A DNA stretch of 64,000 nt from Cupriavidus basilensis (GTDB lineage: Bacteria > Pseudomonadota > Gammaproteobacteria > Burkholderiales > Burkholderiaceae): positions 124,001 to 188,000 of the forward strand of contig NZ_BBQM01000011.1 in NCBI RefSeq assembly GCF_000876015.1, read 5' to 3'. The notes under the pieces are model-generated. The model did not search any database and was not told where the DNA came from. It saw only the letters and a program-made list of their open reading frames with translations. Made by a program: the position numbers and the translations under genes. Below are positions 36,194-44,619 of the stretch, piece by piece (position 1 is the stretch's first letter; every line of letters starts with the position of its first letter).

Positions 36194-39007
36194 ATGTCGG
36201 ATAGTCCAAAAACACTCTTGCTCGTCGATGGGTCGAGCTATTTGTATCGCGCGTATCACGCCCTGCCGGACCTGAGGAACGCGGAGGGGCTGCCCACAGG
36301 GGCAATCTACGGCATGATCAATATGCTGCGCAAGCTGCGCAACGATTTTCCGGCAGAGTATAGCGCCTGCGTGTTCGACGCCAAGGGCAAGACCTTCCGC
36401 GACGATCTCTACCCCGCCTACAAGGAGCATCGCCCCTCGATGCCCGAGGATCTGGCCAGGCAGATCGAGCCGATCCACGACGCGGTGCGCGCGCTGGGCT
36501 GGCCCATCGTGGTGGTGGACGGCGTGGAGGCCGACGACGTGATCGGCACGCTGGCGCGCCAGGCCACCGCCGAGGGCATGCGCACGGTGGTCTCCACCGG
36601 CGACAAGGACCTCGCGCAACTGGTGGACGAGCATGTCACGCTGGTCAACACCATGAGCGGCGAGGTGCTCGACCCGCCCGGCGTGGTGGCCAAGTTCGGC
36701 GTGCCGCCGCAGCGCATCGTCGACTATCTCTCGCTGATCGGCGACGCGGTGGACAACGTGCCCGGCGTGCCCAAGGTGGGGCCCAAGACCGCGGTCAAGT
36801 GGCTGACCGAATACGGCACGCTCGACGACATCATGGCCAATGCCGCCGGCATCAAGGGCGTGGTCGGCGAGAACCTGCGCAACACGCTGGCGTGGCTGCC
36901 CAGGGCGCGCGAGCTGGTGACGGTCAAGACCGACTGCGACCTGACGGCCGCGCTGGGCGATTTCCACCATCTCAAGGACGCCGGCGAGGACAGGGAGAAG
37001 CTGGTCGAGTTCTTCTCGCGCTATGGCTTCAAGACCTGGCTGCGCGAAGCCACCGGCGAGAGCCTGCCCGATCCGCGCGCCCAGGCGCGCGCGCGCGCCG
37101 GCGAGCCGCTGCCGCAGGGTAGCGCGCAGGGGAATGGCCCGGCCGCCGGCCCGGCCCAGGGCGGGCTGTTCGATGCCGCGCCGGCGCAGATCCGCTACGA
37201 AGCCATCACCACCGAGGCCGAGCTGGAAGCATTCATGCGCCGCGTGGAAGCCGCGCCGCTGGTGGCCATCGACACCGAGACCACTTCGCTCGACCCGATG
37301 CAGGCGCAGATGGTCGGCATCTCGATGTCGATCGAGCCGGGCGAGGCGGTCTATATCCCGGTGGCCCACGCCGGCCCCGACGTGGTGGGCCTGGAAGGGC
37401 GCGGCCAGTTGTCGCGCGAGTTCGTGCTCGGGCGCATGCGCGCGTGGCTCGAAGACCCGTCGCGCGCCAAGCTCGGCCAGCATCTCAAGTACGACGTGCA
37501 CGTGTTCGCCAACCACGGCGTGGCGCTGCGCGGCGTCGCGCACGACACCATGCTGCAGAGCTACGTGCTGGCCTCGCACCGCAACCACGGCATGGACAGC
37601 CTGGCCGAGCGCCTGCTCGGCCTCAAGACCATCACCTACGAGGAAGTGTGCGGCAAGGGCGTGAACCAGATCTGCTTCGACCAGATCGACATCGCGCGCG
37701 CCACCGAGTACGCCGCCGAGGATGCCGACGTCACGCTGCGCCTGCACCGCAACATGTACCCGCAGCTCGAGGCGCTGGACAAGCTGCTCTACGTCTACGA
37801 GAAGATCGAGATGCCGGTCTCGGTGGTGCTGCAGAAGATCGAGCGCAACGGCGTGCTGATCGACGCCGGGCGCCTGGCCGCGCAGAGCGCGCAGCTCGGC
37901 CAGCGCATGCTGGAGCTCGAGCAGGCCGCCTACGACGCGGCCGGCCAGCCGTTCAACCTCGGCTCGCCCAAGCAGATCGGCGAGATCCTGTTCGGCCAGA
38001 TGAAGCTGCCGGTGGTCAAGAAGACCGCCAGCGGCGCGCCCTCCACCGACGAAGAGGTGCTGCAGAAGCTGGCCGAGGACTATCCGCTGCCCAAGCTGCT
38101 GCTGGACTACCGCGGCCTGTCCAAGCTCAAGTCCACCTATACCGACAAGCTGCCCAAGATGGTCAACGCGGCCACCGGGCGCGTGCACACCAGCTACGGG
38201 CAGGCTACCGCGGTGACGGGGCGCCTGGCCTCGACCGATCCCAACCTGCAGAACATCCCGGTGCGCACCGAGGAAGGCCGCCGCATCCGCGAGGCGTTCA
38301 TCGCCGGCCCCGGCAACGTGATCGTCTCGGCCGACTACTCGCAGATCGAGCTGCGCATCATGGCCCATATCTCGGGCGACGAGAACCTGACGCGCGCGTT
38401 CGCCGAAGGCGCGGACGTGCACCGCGCCACCGCCGCGGAAATCTTCGGCGTGGACCCGGCCGCGGTCAGCAGCGAGCAGCGCCGCTACGCCAAGGTCATC
38501 AACTTCGGCCTGATCTACGGCATGAGCGCGTTCGGCCTGGCCAGCAACCTCGGCATCGAGCGCGAGGCCGCGCGGCACTACATCGACCGCTATTTCATGC
38601 GCTATCCGGGCGTGGCGCACTACATGGAAGAGACGCGCCAGACCGCGCGCGAGCAGGGTTTCGTCGAGACCGTGTTCGGCCGCCGCCTGTGGCTGCCGGA
38701 CATCAACGGCGGCAACGGCCCGCGCCGCCAGGGCGCCGAGCGCGCGGCCATCAACGCGCCGATGCAGGGCACCGCGGCCGACCTCATCAAGCTGTCGATG
38801 ATCGCCGTGCAGGACTGGCTCGAGGCGGACCGGCTCGGCACGCGCCAGATCATGCAGGTGCACGACGAACTGGTGCTGGAAGTCCCCGAGGCGGAGCTGG
38901 CGCTGGTCAAGGTCAGGCTGCCGGAGCTGATGTGCAACGTGGCGAAGCTGCGCGTGCCGCTGGTGGCCGAAGTGGGCAGCGGCAGCAACTGGGAAGAAGC
39001 GCACTGA
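36194..39007 (+). CDS. polA: DNA polymerase I
   Basis: A 937-residue DNA polymerase I with all three activities: a 5'-3' exonuclease domain (LLVDGSSYLYRAYHALP, res 5-265), a 3'-5' proofreading domain with intact D360xE362 (IDTETTSLD), and the polymerase domain with Asp714 (SADYSQIELRIMAH) and HDE at 890-892 (QVHDELVLEV). It fills gaps in repair and replaces Okazaki primers. Start ATG at 36194 (MSDSPKTLLLVDG) is preferred to 36188, which overlaps the opposite ATG of the LOG gene. Confidence 0.97.
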   Translation: MSDSPKTLLLVDGSSYLYRAYHALPDLRNAEGLPTGAIYGMINMLRKLRNDFPAEYSACVFDAKGKTFRDDLYPAYKEHRPSMPEDLARQIEPIHDAVRALGWPIVVVDGVEADDVIGTLARQATAEGMRTVVSTGDKDLAQLVDEHVTLVNTMSGEVLDPPGVVAKFGVPPQRIVDYLSLIGDAVDNVPGVPKVGPKTAVKWLTEYGTLDDIMANAAGIKGVVGENLRNTLAWLPRARELVTVKTDCDLTAALGDFHHLKDAGEDREKLVEFFSRYGFKTWLREATGESLPDPRAQARARAGEPLPQGSAQGNGPAAGPAQGGLFDAAPAQIRYEAITTEAELEAFMRRVEAAPLVAIDTETTSLDPMQAQMVGISMSIEPGEAVYIPVAHAGPDVVGLEGRGQLSREFVLGRMRAWLEDPSRAKLGQHLKYDVHVFANHGVALRGVAHDTMLQSYVLASHRNHGMDSLAERLLGLKTITYEEVCGKGVNQICFDQIDIARATEYAAEDADVTLRLHRNMYPQLEALDKLLYVYEKIEMPVSVVLQKIERNGVLIDAGRLAAQSAQLGQRMLELEQAAYDAAGQPFNLGSPKQIGEILFGQMKLPVVKKTASGAPSTDEEVLQKLAEDYPLPKLLLDYRGLSKLKSTYTDKLPKMVNAATGRVHTSYGQATAVTGRLASTDPNLQNIPVRTEEGRRIREAFIAGPGNVIVSADYSQIELRIMAHISGDENLTRAFAEGADVHRATAAEIFGVDPAAVSSEQRRYAKVINFGLIYGMSAFGLASNLGIEREAARHYIDRYFMRYPGVAHYMEETRQTAREQGFVETVFGRRLWLPDINGGNGPRRQGAERAAINAPMQGTAADLIKLSMIAVQDWLEADRLGTRQIMQVHDELVLEVPEAELALVKVRLPELMCNVAKLRVPLVAEVGSGSNWEEAH

Positions 39008-39184
39008 GCGCCGGGCCCGCCCACGCGCGCCGCCGTGCCTGCATCCGGTTTCGATTGAAGCGACCGCTGAATCGGTGAATGGCGGCTTGCCAGTCCTGCT
39101 GCCGTGCAGCAGACTGGCGCCAAGGCCCGGCCGGTCCGCGCGCGCCGGCCGGGCAACAAGCCTATCGACGACACTGGGTAGATC

Positions 39185-40513
39185 ATGAGTACAGAGGCAA
39201 GGGCGCATCGCATCATCGTGGTCGGCGGTGGCGCGGGCGGGCTGGAACTGGTCACGCGGCTGGGCGATAAGCTCGGCAAGAGCGGGGCCGCGCAGGTGGT
39301 GCTGGTGGACCGCTCGCCGACCCACATCTGGAAGCCGCTGCTGCATGAAGTCGCCGCCGGCAGCATGGACCCCAACACCCACCAGCTCGAATACGTGGCG
39401 CAGGCGCGCTGGCACGACTTCGAGTTCCAGCAGGGCGAGCTGACCGGCATCGACCGCGCCCGCAAGACCATCTCGGTGGCCGCCTGCGTCGACCTCGACG
39501 GCATGGAGCTGCTGCCCGCGCGCGAGCTGCCCTACGACACGCTGGTGCTGGCGATCGGCTGCGTCACGCATTTCTTCGGCGTGCCGGGCGCCGCCGCCAA
39601 CGCCATCGCGCTCGACACCGTGGCGCAGGCCGAACGCTTCCGCCGCCGCCTGATCGCGGCCTGCGTGCGCGCGCAGAACGGCGGCGGGCGCGTCGGCGCG
39701 GACGGGCGGCCGTGCGTGGACGTGGCCATCATCGGCGCCGGCGCCACTGGCGTGGAACTGTCGGCGGAGCTGCGCAACACCGCGCACGTGCTGAGCGCCT
39801 ACGGCCTGCACCAGCTCGACCCGCGCCGCGACGTGCGCATCCACGTGATCGAGGCCGGCCCGCGCATCCTGCCGGCGCTGTCCGAGCGCGTCTCCACCGA
39901 GACCACCAAGCTGCTGCACAAGCTCGGCATCGACGTCTTCACCGCCGAGCGCGTCACCGAGGTCACCACGGACGCGGTGCTGACCGCCAGCGGCAAGCGC
40001 ATCGACGCCGACCTGACGGTGTGGGCGGCCGGCATCACCGCGCCGCCGGTGCTGGCCACGCTCGGCCTGCCGGTCAGCCGCATGGGGCAGATCGTGGTGG
40101 GGCCCACGCTGCAGAGCGAGACCGATCCGGACATCTTCGCCTTCGGCGACTGCGCCAGTTGCCCGTGGCCGGAGAAGCAGGGCACGGTGCCGCCGCGCGC
40201 CCAGGCCGCGCACCAGCAGGCCACCTTCCTCTACGGCGCGCTGTGCGCGCGCCTGGCCGGCAAGCCGCTGCCGGCGTTCCAGTTCAAGGACCTGGGCTCG
40301 CTGGTGTCGCTCGGGCATTTCAGCGCGGTGGGCAGCCTGATGGGCGGGCTGATCGGCGGCTCGATGTTCATCGAGGGGCTGATGGCGCGCGTGATGTACA
40401 CCTCGCTGTACCGCATGCACGTGCTGGCGCTGCACGGCGCCGTGCGCATGGCGCTCGATACCGTGACCCACTGGCTGCGCAGCAAGACCAGCCCGCGCGT
40501 GAAGCTGCACTGA
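39185..40513 (+). CDS. NDH-2-type NAD(P)H dehydrogenase (FAD)
   Basis: A 442-residue pyridine nucleotide-disulphide-like flavoprotein of the type II NADH:quinone dehydrogenase family. The FAD motif GGGAGGLEL is at residues 14-22, the NAD motif GAGATGVEL in the middle, and the second FAD contact FAFGDCA lies near residue 318. The C-terminal amphipathic part with MGGLIGGSMFIEGLMARVMY fits membrane attachment. It would feed electrons from NADH to quinone without pumping protons. Single gene downstream of polA. Confidence 0.88.
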   Translation: MSTEARAHRIIVVGGGAGGLELVTRLGDKLGKSGAAQVVLVDRSPTHIWKPLLHEVAAGSMDPNTHQLEYVAQARWHDFEFQQGELTGIDRARKTISVAACVDLDGMELLPARELPYDTLVLAIGCVTHFFGVPGAAANAIALDTVAQAERFRRRLIAACVRAQNGGGRVGADGRPCVDVAIIGAGATGVELSAELRNTAHVLSAYGLHQLDPRRDVRIHVIEAGPRILPALSERVSTETTKLLHKLGIDVFTAERVTEVTTDAVLTASGKRIDADLTVWAAGITAPPVLATLGLPVSRMGQIVVGPTLQSETDPDIFAFGDCASCPWPEKQGTVPPRAQAAHQQATFLYGALCARLAGKPLPAFQFKDLGSLVSLGHFSAVGSLMGGLIGGSMFIEGLMARVMYTSLYRMHVLALHGAVRMALDTVTHWLRSKTSPRVKLH

Positions 40514-40613
40514 GGGTTGAGAGCAGGGTGGGGCAGGGCGCGCGGCTCCGGCGTGCGCGGTACGCCATGTTTGCTTAGAATCGGTCTCCCCAACCCGCCA
40601 AGCAGGAGACCTC

Positions 40614-41486
40614 ATGCTGAAGCCTGAAGTGGAAAGCCTCGTACCCGGACAGTCCTTCGACCGCCGGGCGTTCGTCAAGACCGCGCTGGGCTCGGCATTC
40701 GCCGCCGCTGTCCTGCCGGTGTCGGCGCAGACCATCAAGACCGACTTCGCCGGGCTCACCGCCGGCGAAGTCACCATCGCCTCAAGCGGCTTCAACATGC
40801 CGGCCTACCGCGCCCAGCCCGAAGGCAAGACCAACCTGCCGGTGGTGCTGGTGGTGAGCGAGATTTTCGGCGTGCACGAGCATATCGCCGACATCTGCCG
40901 GCGCTTCGCCAAGCTGGGCTACCTGGCCATCGCGCCCGAGCTGTTCGCGCGCCAGGGCGACCCGAACAGCTTCGGCACCTTGCAGGAATTGCAGACCCAG
41001 TTGATCGCCAAGGTGCCGGACGCGCAGGTGCTGGGCGACCTCGACGCCGCCGCGGCGTGGGCCTTCGCCAATGGCGGCGACGCCGGCCGGCTGGCCATCA
41101 CCGGCTTTTGCTGGGGCGGGCGCGTCGCCTGGCTGTACGCCGCGCGCAACCGGCAGCTCAAGGCCGCCGTGGCCTGGTACGGCCAGCTCGTGGGCGAGCC
41201 CAGCGCGCTCAAGCCGCGCAACCCGGTCGACGTGGCCGGCGAGCTCAAGGTGCCGGTGCTGGGCCTGTACGGCGCCAAGGACACCGGCATCACGCAGGAG
41301 CACGTGGCGCGGATGAAGGCGGCGCTGGCCGCCGCGGACAATGCCAACGCCCGCGCGTCCGTGTTTGTGGTGTATCCGGATGCCGGCCATGCGTTCAACG
41401 CCGACTACCGGCCGAGCTACGTCGCCGCCGACGCCAAGGACGGCTGGCAGCGCTGCCTGGCGTGGTTCAGGCAGCACGGCGTGTAA
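40614..41486 (+). CDS. Secreted dienelactone hydrolase-family protein
   Basis: A 290-residue alpha/beta hydrolase of the dienelactone hydrolase family. Cys166 (GFCWGG), Asp223 (GAKDTG) and His259 (DAGHAF) form the triad, with the Glu of SEIFG as its helper. The N-terminus has DRRAFVKTALGSAFAAAV, a Tat-like twin-arginine segment ending in VSA, so export of a folded enzyme is likely. The TAA stop lies in a 10-bp triple repeat. No chlorocatechol pathway genes are near, so the natural ester or lactone is unknown. Confidence 0.9.
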   Translation: MLKPEVESLVPGQSFDRRAFVKTALGSAFAAAVLPVSAQTIKTDFAGLTAGEVTIASSGFNMPAYRAQPEGKTNLPVVLVVSEIFGVHEHIADICRRFAKLGYLAIAPELFARQGDPNSFGTLQELQTQLIAKVPDAQVLGDLDAAAAWAFANGGDAGRLAITGFCWGGRVAWLYAARNRQLKAAVAWYGQLVGEPSALKPRNPVDVAGELKVPVLGLYGAKDTGITQEHVARMKAALAAADNANARASVFVVYPDAGHAFNADYRPSYVAADAKDGWQRCLAWFRQHGV

Positions 41487-41510
41487 TCGCATGTAATTGC
41501 GCGTAATCAC
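41481..41510 (+). repeat. Three 10-bp tandem repeats giving stops in all frames
   Basis: Units GTGTAATCGC, ATGTAATTGC and GCGTAATCAC follow one another across the stop codon of the hydrolase. TAA occurs at 41484, 41494 and 41504, one in each frame. The first is the gene's stop. Confidence 0.75.
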
Positions 41511-41538
41511 GCGCAGGGGTGGCCGGCGGACGCGGCAT

Positions 41539-41568
41539 TTGCAAAGTCGGCGCCAATCTACGTACAAT
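41539..41568 (+). promoter_or_regulatory. Promoter of the ZIP transporter gene
   Basis: TTGCAA (41539-41544) and TACAAT (41563-41568) with 18 bp between. This is the best -35/-10 pair in the window and predicts a start of transcription near 41575. A 13-bp dyad GCAACA-C-TGTTGC follows at 41585-41597. Confidence 0.65.
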
Positions 41569-41652
41569 GCGGGCTTCGTTTCTTGCAACACTGTTGCGTT
41601 TGAGGCCGGTGCCGCTCCCCGTGGGGCGCATCGCCGGTCCCGGGAGCCCATC

Positions 41653-42474
41653 ATCGATTCCACCCTTGCCTACATCCTGCTGGCCGCCACCATCTCCGGG
41701 GTGGGCAGTATCTTCGGAGCGGCGCTGCTGTCGCTGACGGTGGCCTCGCGCGTGGTGGAGCGCATGGTGAGCTTCTCGGTCGGGGTGCTGCTGGCCACCG
41801 CGCTGCTGCATTCGCTGCCGGAGGCGTTCGAGTCGGGCGCCGATCCGCGCGCGCTGTTCGGCACGCTGCTGGCCGGCCTGCTGGGCTTCTTCCTGCTGGA
41901 AAAGATCGCGCTGCTGCGCCACTCGCACCACCACGAGGGCGACGGGCACCACCACCACCACGGCCACGACCGCGAGGAAGCCGGGCGCAGCGGCCTGACC
42001 ATCCTGGTCGGCGACACCTTCCACAATTTCGCCGACGGCATCGTGATCGCCGCTGCCTTCCTGGCCGATCCGCACATCGGCCTGGTCACGGCGCTGGCCA
42101 TCGCCGCGCACGAGATCCCGCAGGAAGTGGGCGACTTCATCGTGCTGCTCAATGCGGGCTTCTCGAAGGTGCGCGCGTTCGCCTTCAACCTGCTGTCGAG
42201 CCTGGCGGCCATCGCCGGCGGGCTGGTCGGGTACTACCTGCTCGACCAGATGAGCGGCTGGATTCCCTACGTGCTGGTGATCGCCTCGAGCAGCTTCGTC
42301 TACATCGCCGTGAGCGACCTGATGCCGCAGATGCAGCGCAAGCCGCGCTGGCGCGAGTCGATCATCCAGATGGTGCTGGTGGCGGCCGGGATCGGCGCCA
42401 TCTTCTTCATCACCAACGGCGTGCATGAAGGCCACGGCCACGGCCGCGCGCACGCGGCGGCGGCCGGCAAGTAA
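41653..42474 (+). CDS. ZIP-family metal transporter (probable ATC start)
   Basis: A 273-residue ZIP metal transporter with about eight membrane helices. The His-rich cytoplasmic loop (RHSHHHEGDGHHHHHGHD) and the helix pair GDTFHNFADGIVIAAAF and AAHEIPQEVGDF are the metal-binding signatures. The frame has no ATG, GTG or TTG between the mapped promoter and the first helix: TTG 41539 is inside the -35 box, and GTG 41701 would remove half of the first helix. ATC 41653 has GGGAG 6 nt upstream, so I take it as the start. Zn2+ or Fe2+ uptake is likely by family. Confidence 0.82.
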   Translation: MDSTLAYILLAATISGVGSIFGAALLSLTVASRVVERMVSFSVGVLLATALLHSLPEAFESGADPRALFGTLLAGLLGFFLLEKIALLRHSHHHEGDGHHHHHGHDREEAGRSGLTILVGDTFHNFADGIVIAAAFLADPHIGLVTALAIAAHEIPQEVGDFIVLLNAGFSKVRAFAFNLLSSLAAIAGGLVGYYLLDQMSGWIPYVLVIASSSFVYIAVSDLMPQMQRKPRWRESIIQMVLVAAGIGAIFFITNGVHEGHGHGRAHAAAAGK

Positions 42475-42498
42475 GCCGCGCGGGCCGCGCGCGGGGCG

Positions 42499-43356
42499 CT
42501 AGGCGCCGCTGGCCACCGGCCGCGCCGGGTCGGCGCACCATTCGCTCCAGGAGCCCGGATACAGGGCGGCGCCGCGCAGGCCCGCCACTTCCAGCGCCAG
42601 CAGGTTGTGGCAGGCGGTCACGCCGGAGCCGCACTGCATGATGGCCGCGCTGGCCGGGGTGGCGCCCAGCACCTGGGCGAATTCCTCGCGCAGCGTGGCC
42701 GCCGGCTTGAAGCTGCCGTCGGCCCGCAGGTTGTCCTTGAAGAAGCGGTTGGCCGCGCCGGGAATGTGCCCGCCGACCGGATCCAGCGTCTCGTTCTCGC
42801 CGCGGAAGCGGTCGGGCGCGCGCGCGTCCACCACCAGCCGGCGCGGCGCGTCCAGGTTGGCGAGCACCAGGTCCGCATCCACCGTGGCCGCCAGCGAGGC
42901 CTTGCGCGTGAAGTCGCCGGGCGTCTCCGGCTCGGGCGCGGTGCCCGCTTCCAGCGGCAGGCCGGCCGCCACCCACGCATTCCTGCCGCCGTCCAGCACC
43001 GCCACGGCCTCGTGGCCCAGCCAGCGCAGCAGCCACCACAGGCGCGCCGCGAACATGCCGCCCTGGGCATCGTAGGCCACCACCTGGCTGCCGGTGCCGA
43101 CGCCGAGCGCGCGCAGGCGCGCGGCCAGCGTGTCGGGGTCGGGCAGCGGGTGGCGGCCGTTGCTGCCGGTCTTGGCGCCGGACAGCTCGTTGTCCAGGTG
43201 CAGGTAGAACGCGCCCGGCAGGTGGCCGGCGTGGTAAGCCTCGCGGCCGGCGGCCGGGTTTGCCAGGTCGAAGGTGCAGTCGATCACGACGCCGTGGCGG
43301 CCGCTGCCTTCGCGCAGCGCGCGCAGGTCCTGGCAGGAAATCAGGGTGGTGAACAT
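42499..43356 (-). CDS. sseA: 3-mercaptopyruvate/thiosulfate sulfurtransferase
   Basis: A 285-residue two-domain rhodanese. The catalytic Cys242 lies in CGSGVTACHN; the CGSGVT loop is the mercaptopyruvate sulfurtransferase type rather than the thiosulfate type. The inactive N-terminal rhodanese domain has VVAYDAQGGMFAAR. The ATG at 43356 (MFTTLISCQDL) is chosen over an Arg-rich upstream extension. It transfers sulfur from 3-mercaptopyruvate to an acceptor such as thioredoxin or cyanide. Confidence 0.9.
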   Translation of the reverse strand: MFTTLISCQDLRALREGSGRHGVVIDCTFDLANPAAGREAYHAGHLPGAFYLHLDNELSGAKTGSNGRHPLPDPDTLAARLRALGVGTGSQVVAYDAQGGMFAARLWWLLRWLGHEAVAVLDGGRNAWVAAGLPLEAGTAPEPETPGDFTRKASLAATVDADLVLANLDAPRRLVVDARAPDRFRGENETLDPVGGHIPGAANRFFKDNLRADGSFKPAATLREEFAQVLGATPASAAIMQCGSGVTACHNLLALEVAGLRGAALYPGSWSEWCADPARPVASGA

Positions 43357-43425
43357 GGAATGGCCTCTGGTTGGAAATGCACAGGGGCGCGCCCGCGCGC
43401 GGGGCATGGCGCGCCACGGTCGATG

Positions 43426-44355
43426 CTACACCTCGGGATGGACTTCCGCCTCGGGCGAGCGCAGCGGCGTGGCGCTGGTGGGCTGCCTGCCGGCGGTGTC
43501 CTCGCGCGCGCGCGTCAGCGTGGTGGCGATGCCGCTGGCGATGATCAGCGCCATGCCCAGCCACGACAGCCAGTTGAGCTTGTCGCTCCAGACCAGCATG
43601 CCCCACAGGCTCGAGAACACGATGCCCGCGTATTGCAGGTTGGCCGTGAGCAGCGTGTTGCCGCGCTTGTAGGCGCGCGTCATGGCGGTCTGCCCCAGCG
43701 TGGCGAGGATGCCGATGCCCAGCAGCAGCGCCGCGCCGTGCCAGCTATGGGGGCGGACGCCGCCGATCAGCATCCAGCCCAGGCCCACCACCATGCCCAC
43801 CGCCGAGAAATAGAACACGATGCGGCCTTCCGGCTCGCCCAGCTGCCCGAGCTGGCGCACCTCCACGTAGGCCAGCGCGGTGAAGATGCCCGAGATCAGC
43901 CCGATCAGGCCGCCGGTGAGCTGGTCCTTGCCGACCGACGGCTGCAGCAGGCACAGCACGCCGGCGAACGACATCAGGATGGCGCCGATCAGCTTGCGGT
44001 CCGCGCCGGCCCCGCGCGTGCCGGCCAGCGCCGCGCCGGCGCCCAGGATCAGCGCGATCCACACCGGCGACATGTAGTTCAGCGTCATCGCGGTGGCCAG
44101 CGGCAGCAGCGTGATCGAGGTGAACCACAGCAGCAGCGCGGTCACGCCGAACAGGCTGCGCTTGATGTGCATGACCATGTGCGGCGTGCGCACCGAGACG
44201 CCCGAGCCCGCCAGCACCACCCACATGATGGCCACGCTGACCGCGCTGCGGTAGAACACGATCTCGCCGGTGGTGTACAGCTCGGATGCCAGCTTGACGC
44301 CCACCCCCATCAGAGAAAAGGCGAAGGCGGCGAACAGCATCCAGAGCGATTGCAT
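43426..44355 (-). CDS. DMT-superfamily (EamA) transporter
   Basis: A 309-residue drug/metabolite transporter with ten predicted membrane helices in two EamA repeats, each with the usual pattern of short helices (first repeat MLFAAFAFSLMGVGVKLAS; second near KRGNTLLTANLQYAGIVFSS). The ATG at 44355 is clear, and the preceding open frame is Arg-rich leader. By family it exports a small metabolite; the substrate is unknown. Ends 69 bp before the start of the sulfurtransferase on the same strand. Confidence 0.88.
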   Translation of the reverse strand: MQSLWMLFAAFAFSLMGVGVKLASELYTTGEIVFYRSAVSVAIMWVVLAGSGVSVRTPHMVMHIKRSLFGVTALLLWFTSITLLPLATAMTLNYMSPVWIALILGAGAALAGTRGAGADRKLIGAILMSFAGVLCLLQPSVGKDQLTGGLIGLISGIFTALAYVEVRQLGQLGEPEGRIVFYFSAVGMVVGLGWMLIGGVRPHSWHGAALLLGIGILATLGQTAMTRAYKRGNTLLTANLQYAGIVFSSLWGMLVWSDKLNWLSWLGMALIIASGIATTLTRAREDTAGRQPTSATPLRSPEAEVHPEV

Positions 44356-44540
44356 GGCGGGGCGACAGGGAAGGAATGGACAGCGCACGGGCCCGGCCGG
44401 CCCCGGGGCGGGGCGGCCATGCCCGCGAAAGGCTTCGCGGCGGCGAATGGCCCGCGCGGCGCGGCGAGACGCCGGGCGCAGCCGGGCGCACGCGGGAAGC
44501 GGAGATTGTAGCAGCGCGAGTGCACTGCAACAAAGGCAAA

Positions 44541-44562
44541 ACGGACCGCCTGGGCGGTCCGT
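44541..44562 (-). terminator. Intrinsic terminator of the Rieske oxygenase gene
   Basis: Perfect 10-bp arms ACGGACCGCC/GGCGGTCCGT with a tiny loop; on the minus strand the stem runs directly into TTTT. It lies 57 bp past the oxygenase stop. Confidence 0.8.
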
Positions 44563-44619
44563 TCCGTTGGTTTTGCGCATCAGGCCGCAGTCGCGGCCGT
44601 CAGGTCCCCGGTCCGCAAT

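Noticed and set aside
35336..40798. Very long minus-strand open frame (1820 codons) opposite polA and neighbours
   Set aside because: A shadow of GC-rich coding strands; it opposes well-recognised genes in another frame and has His/Arg/Ala-rich text without domains.
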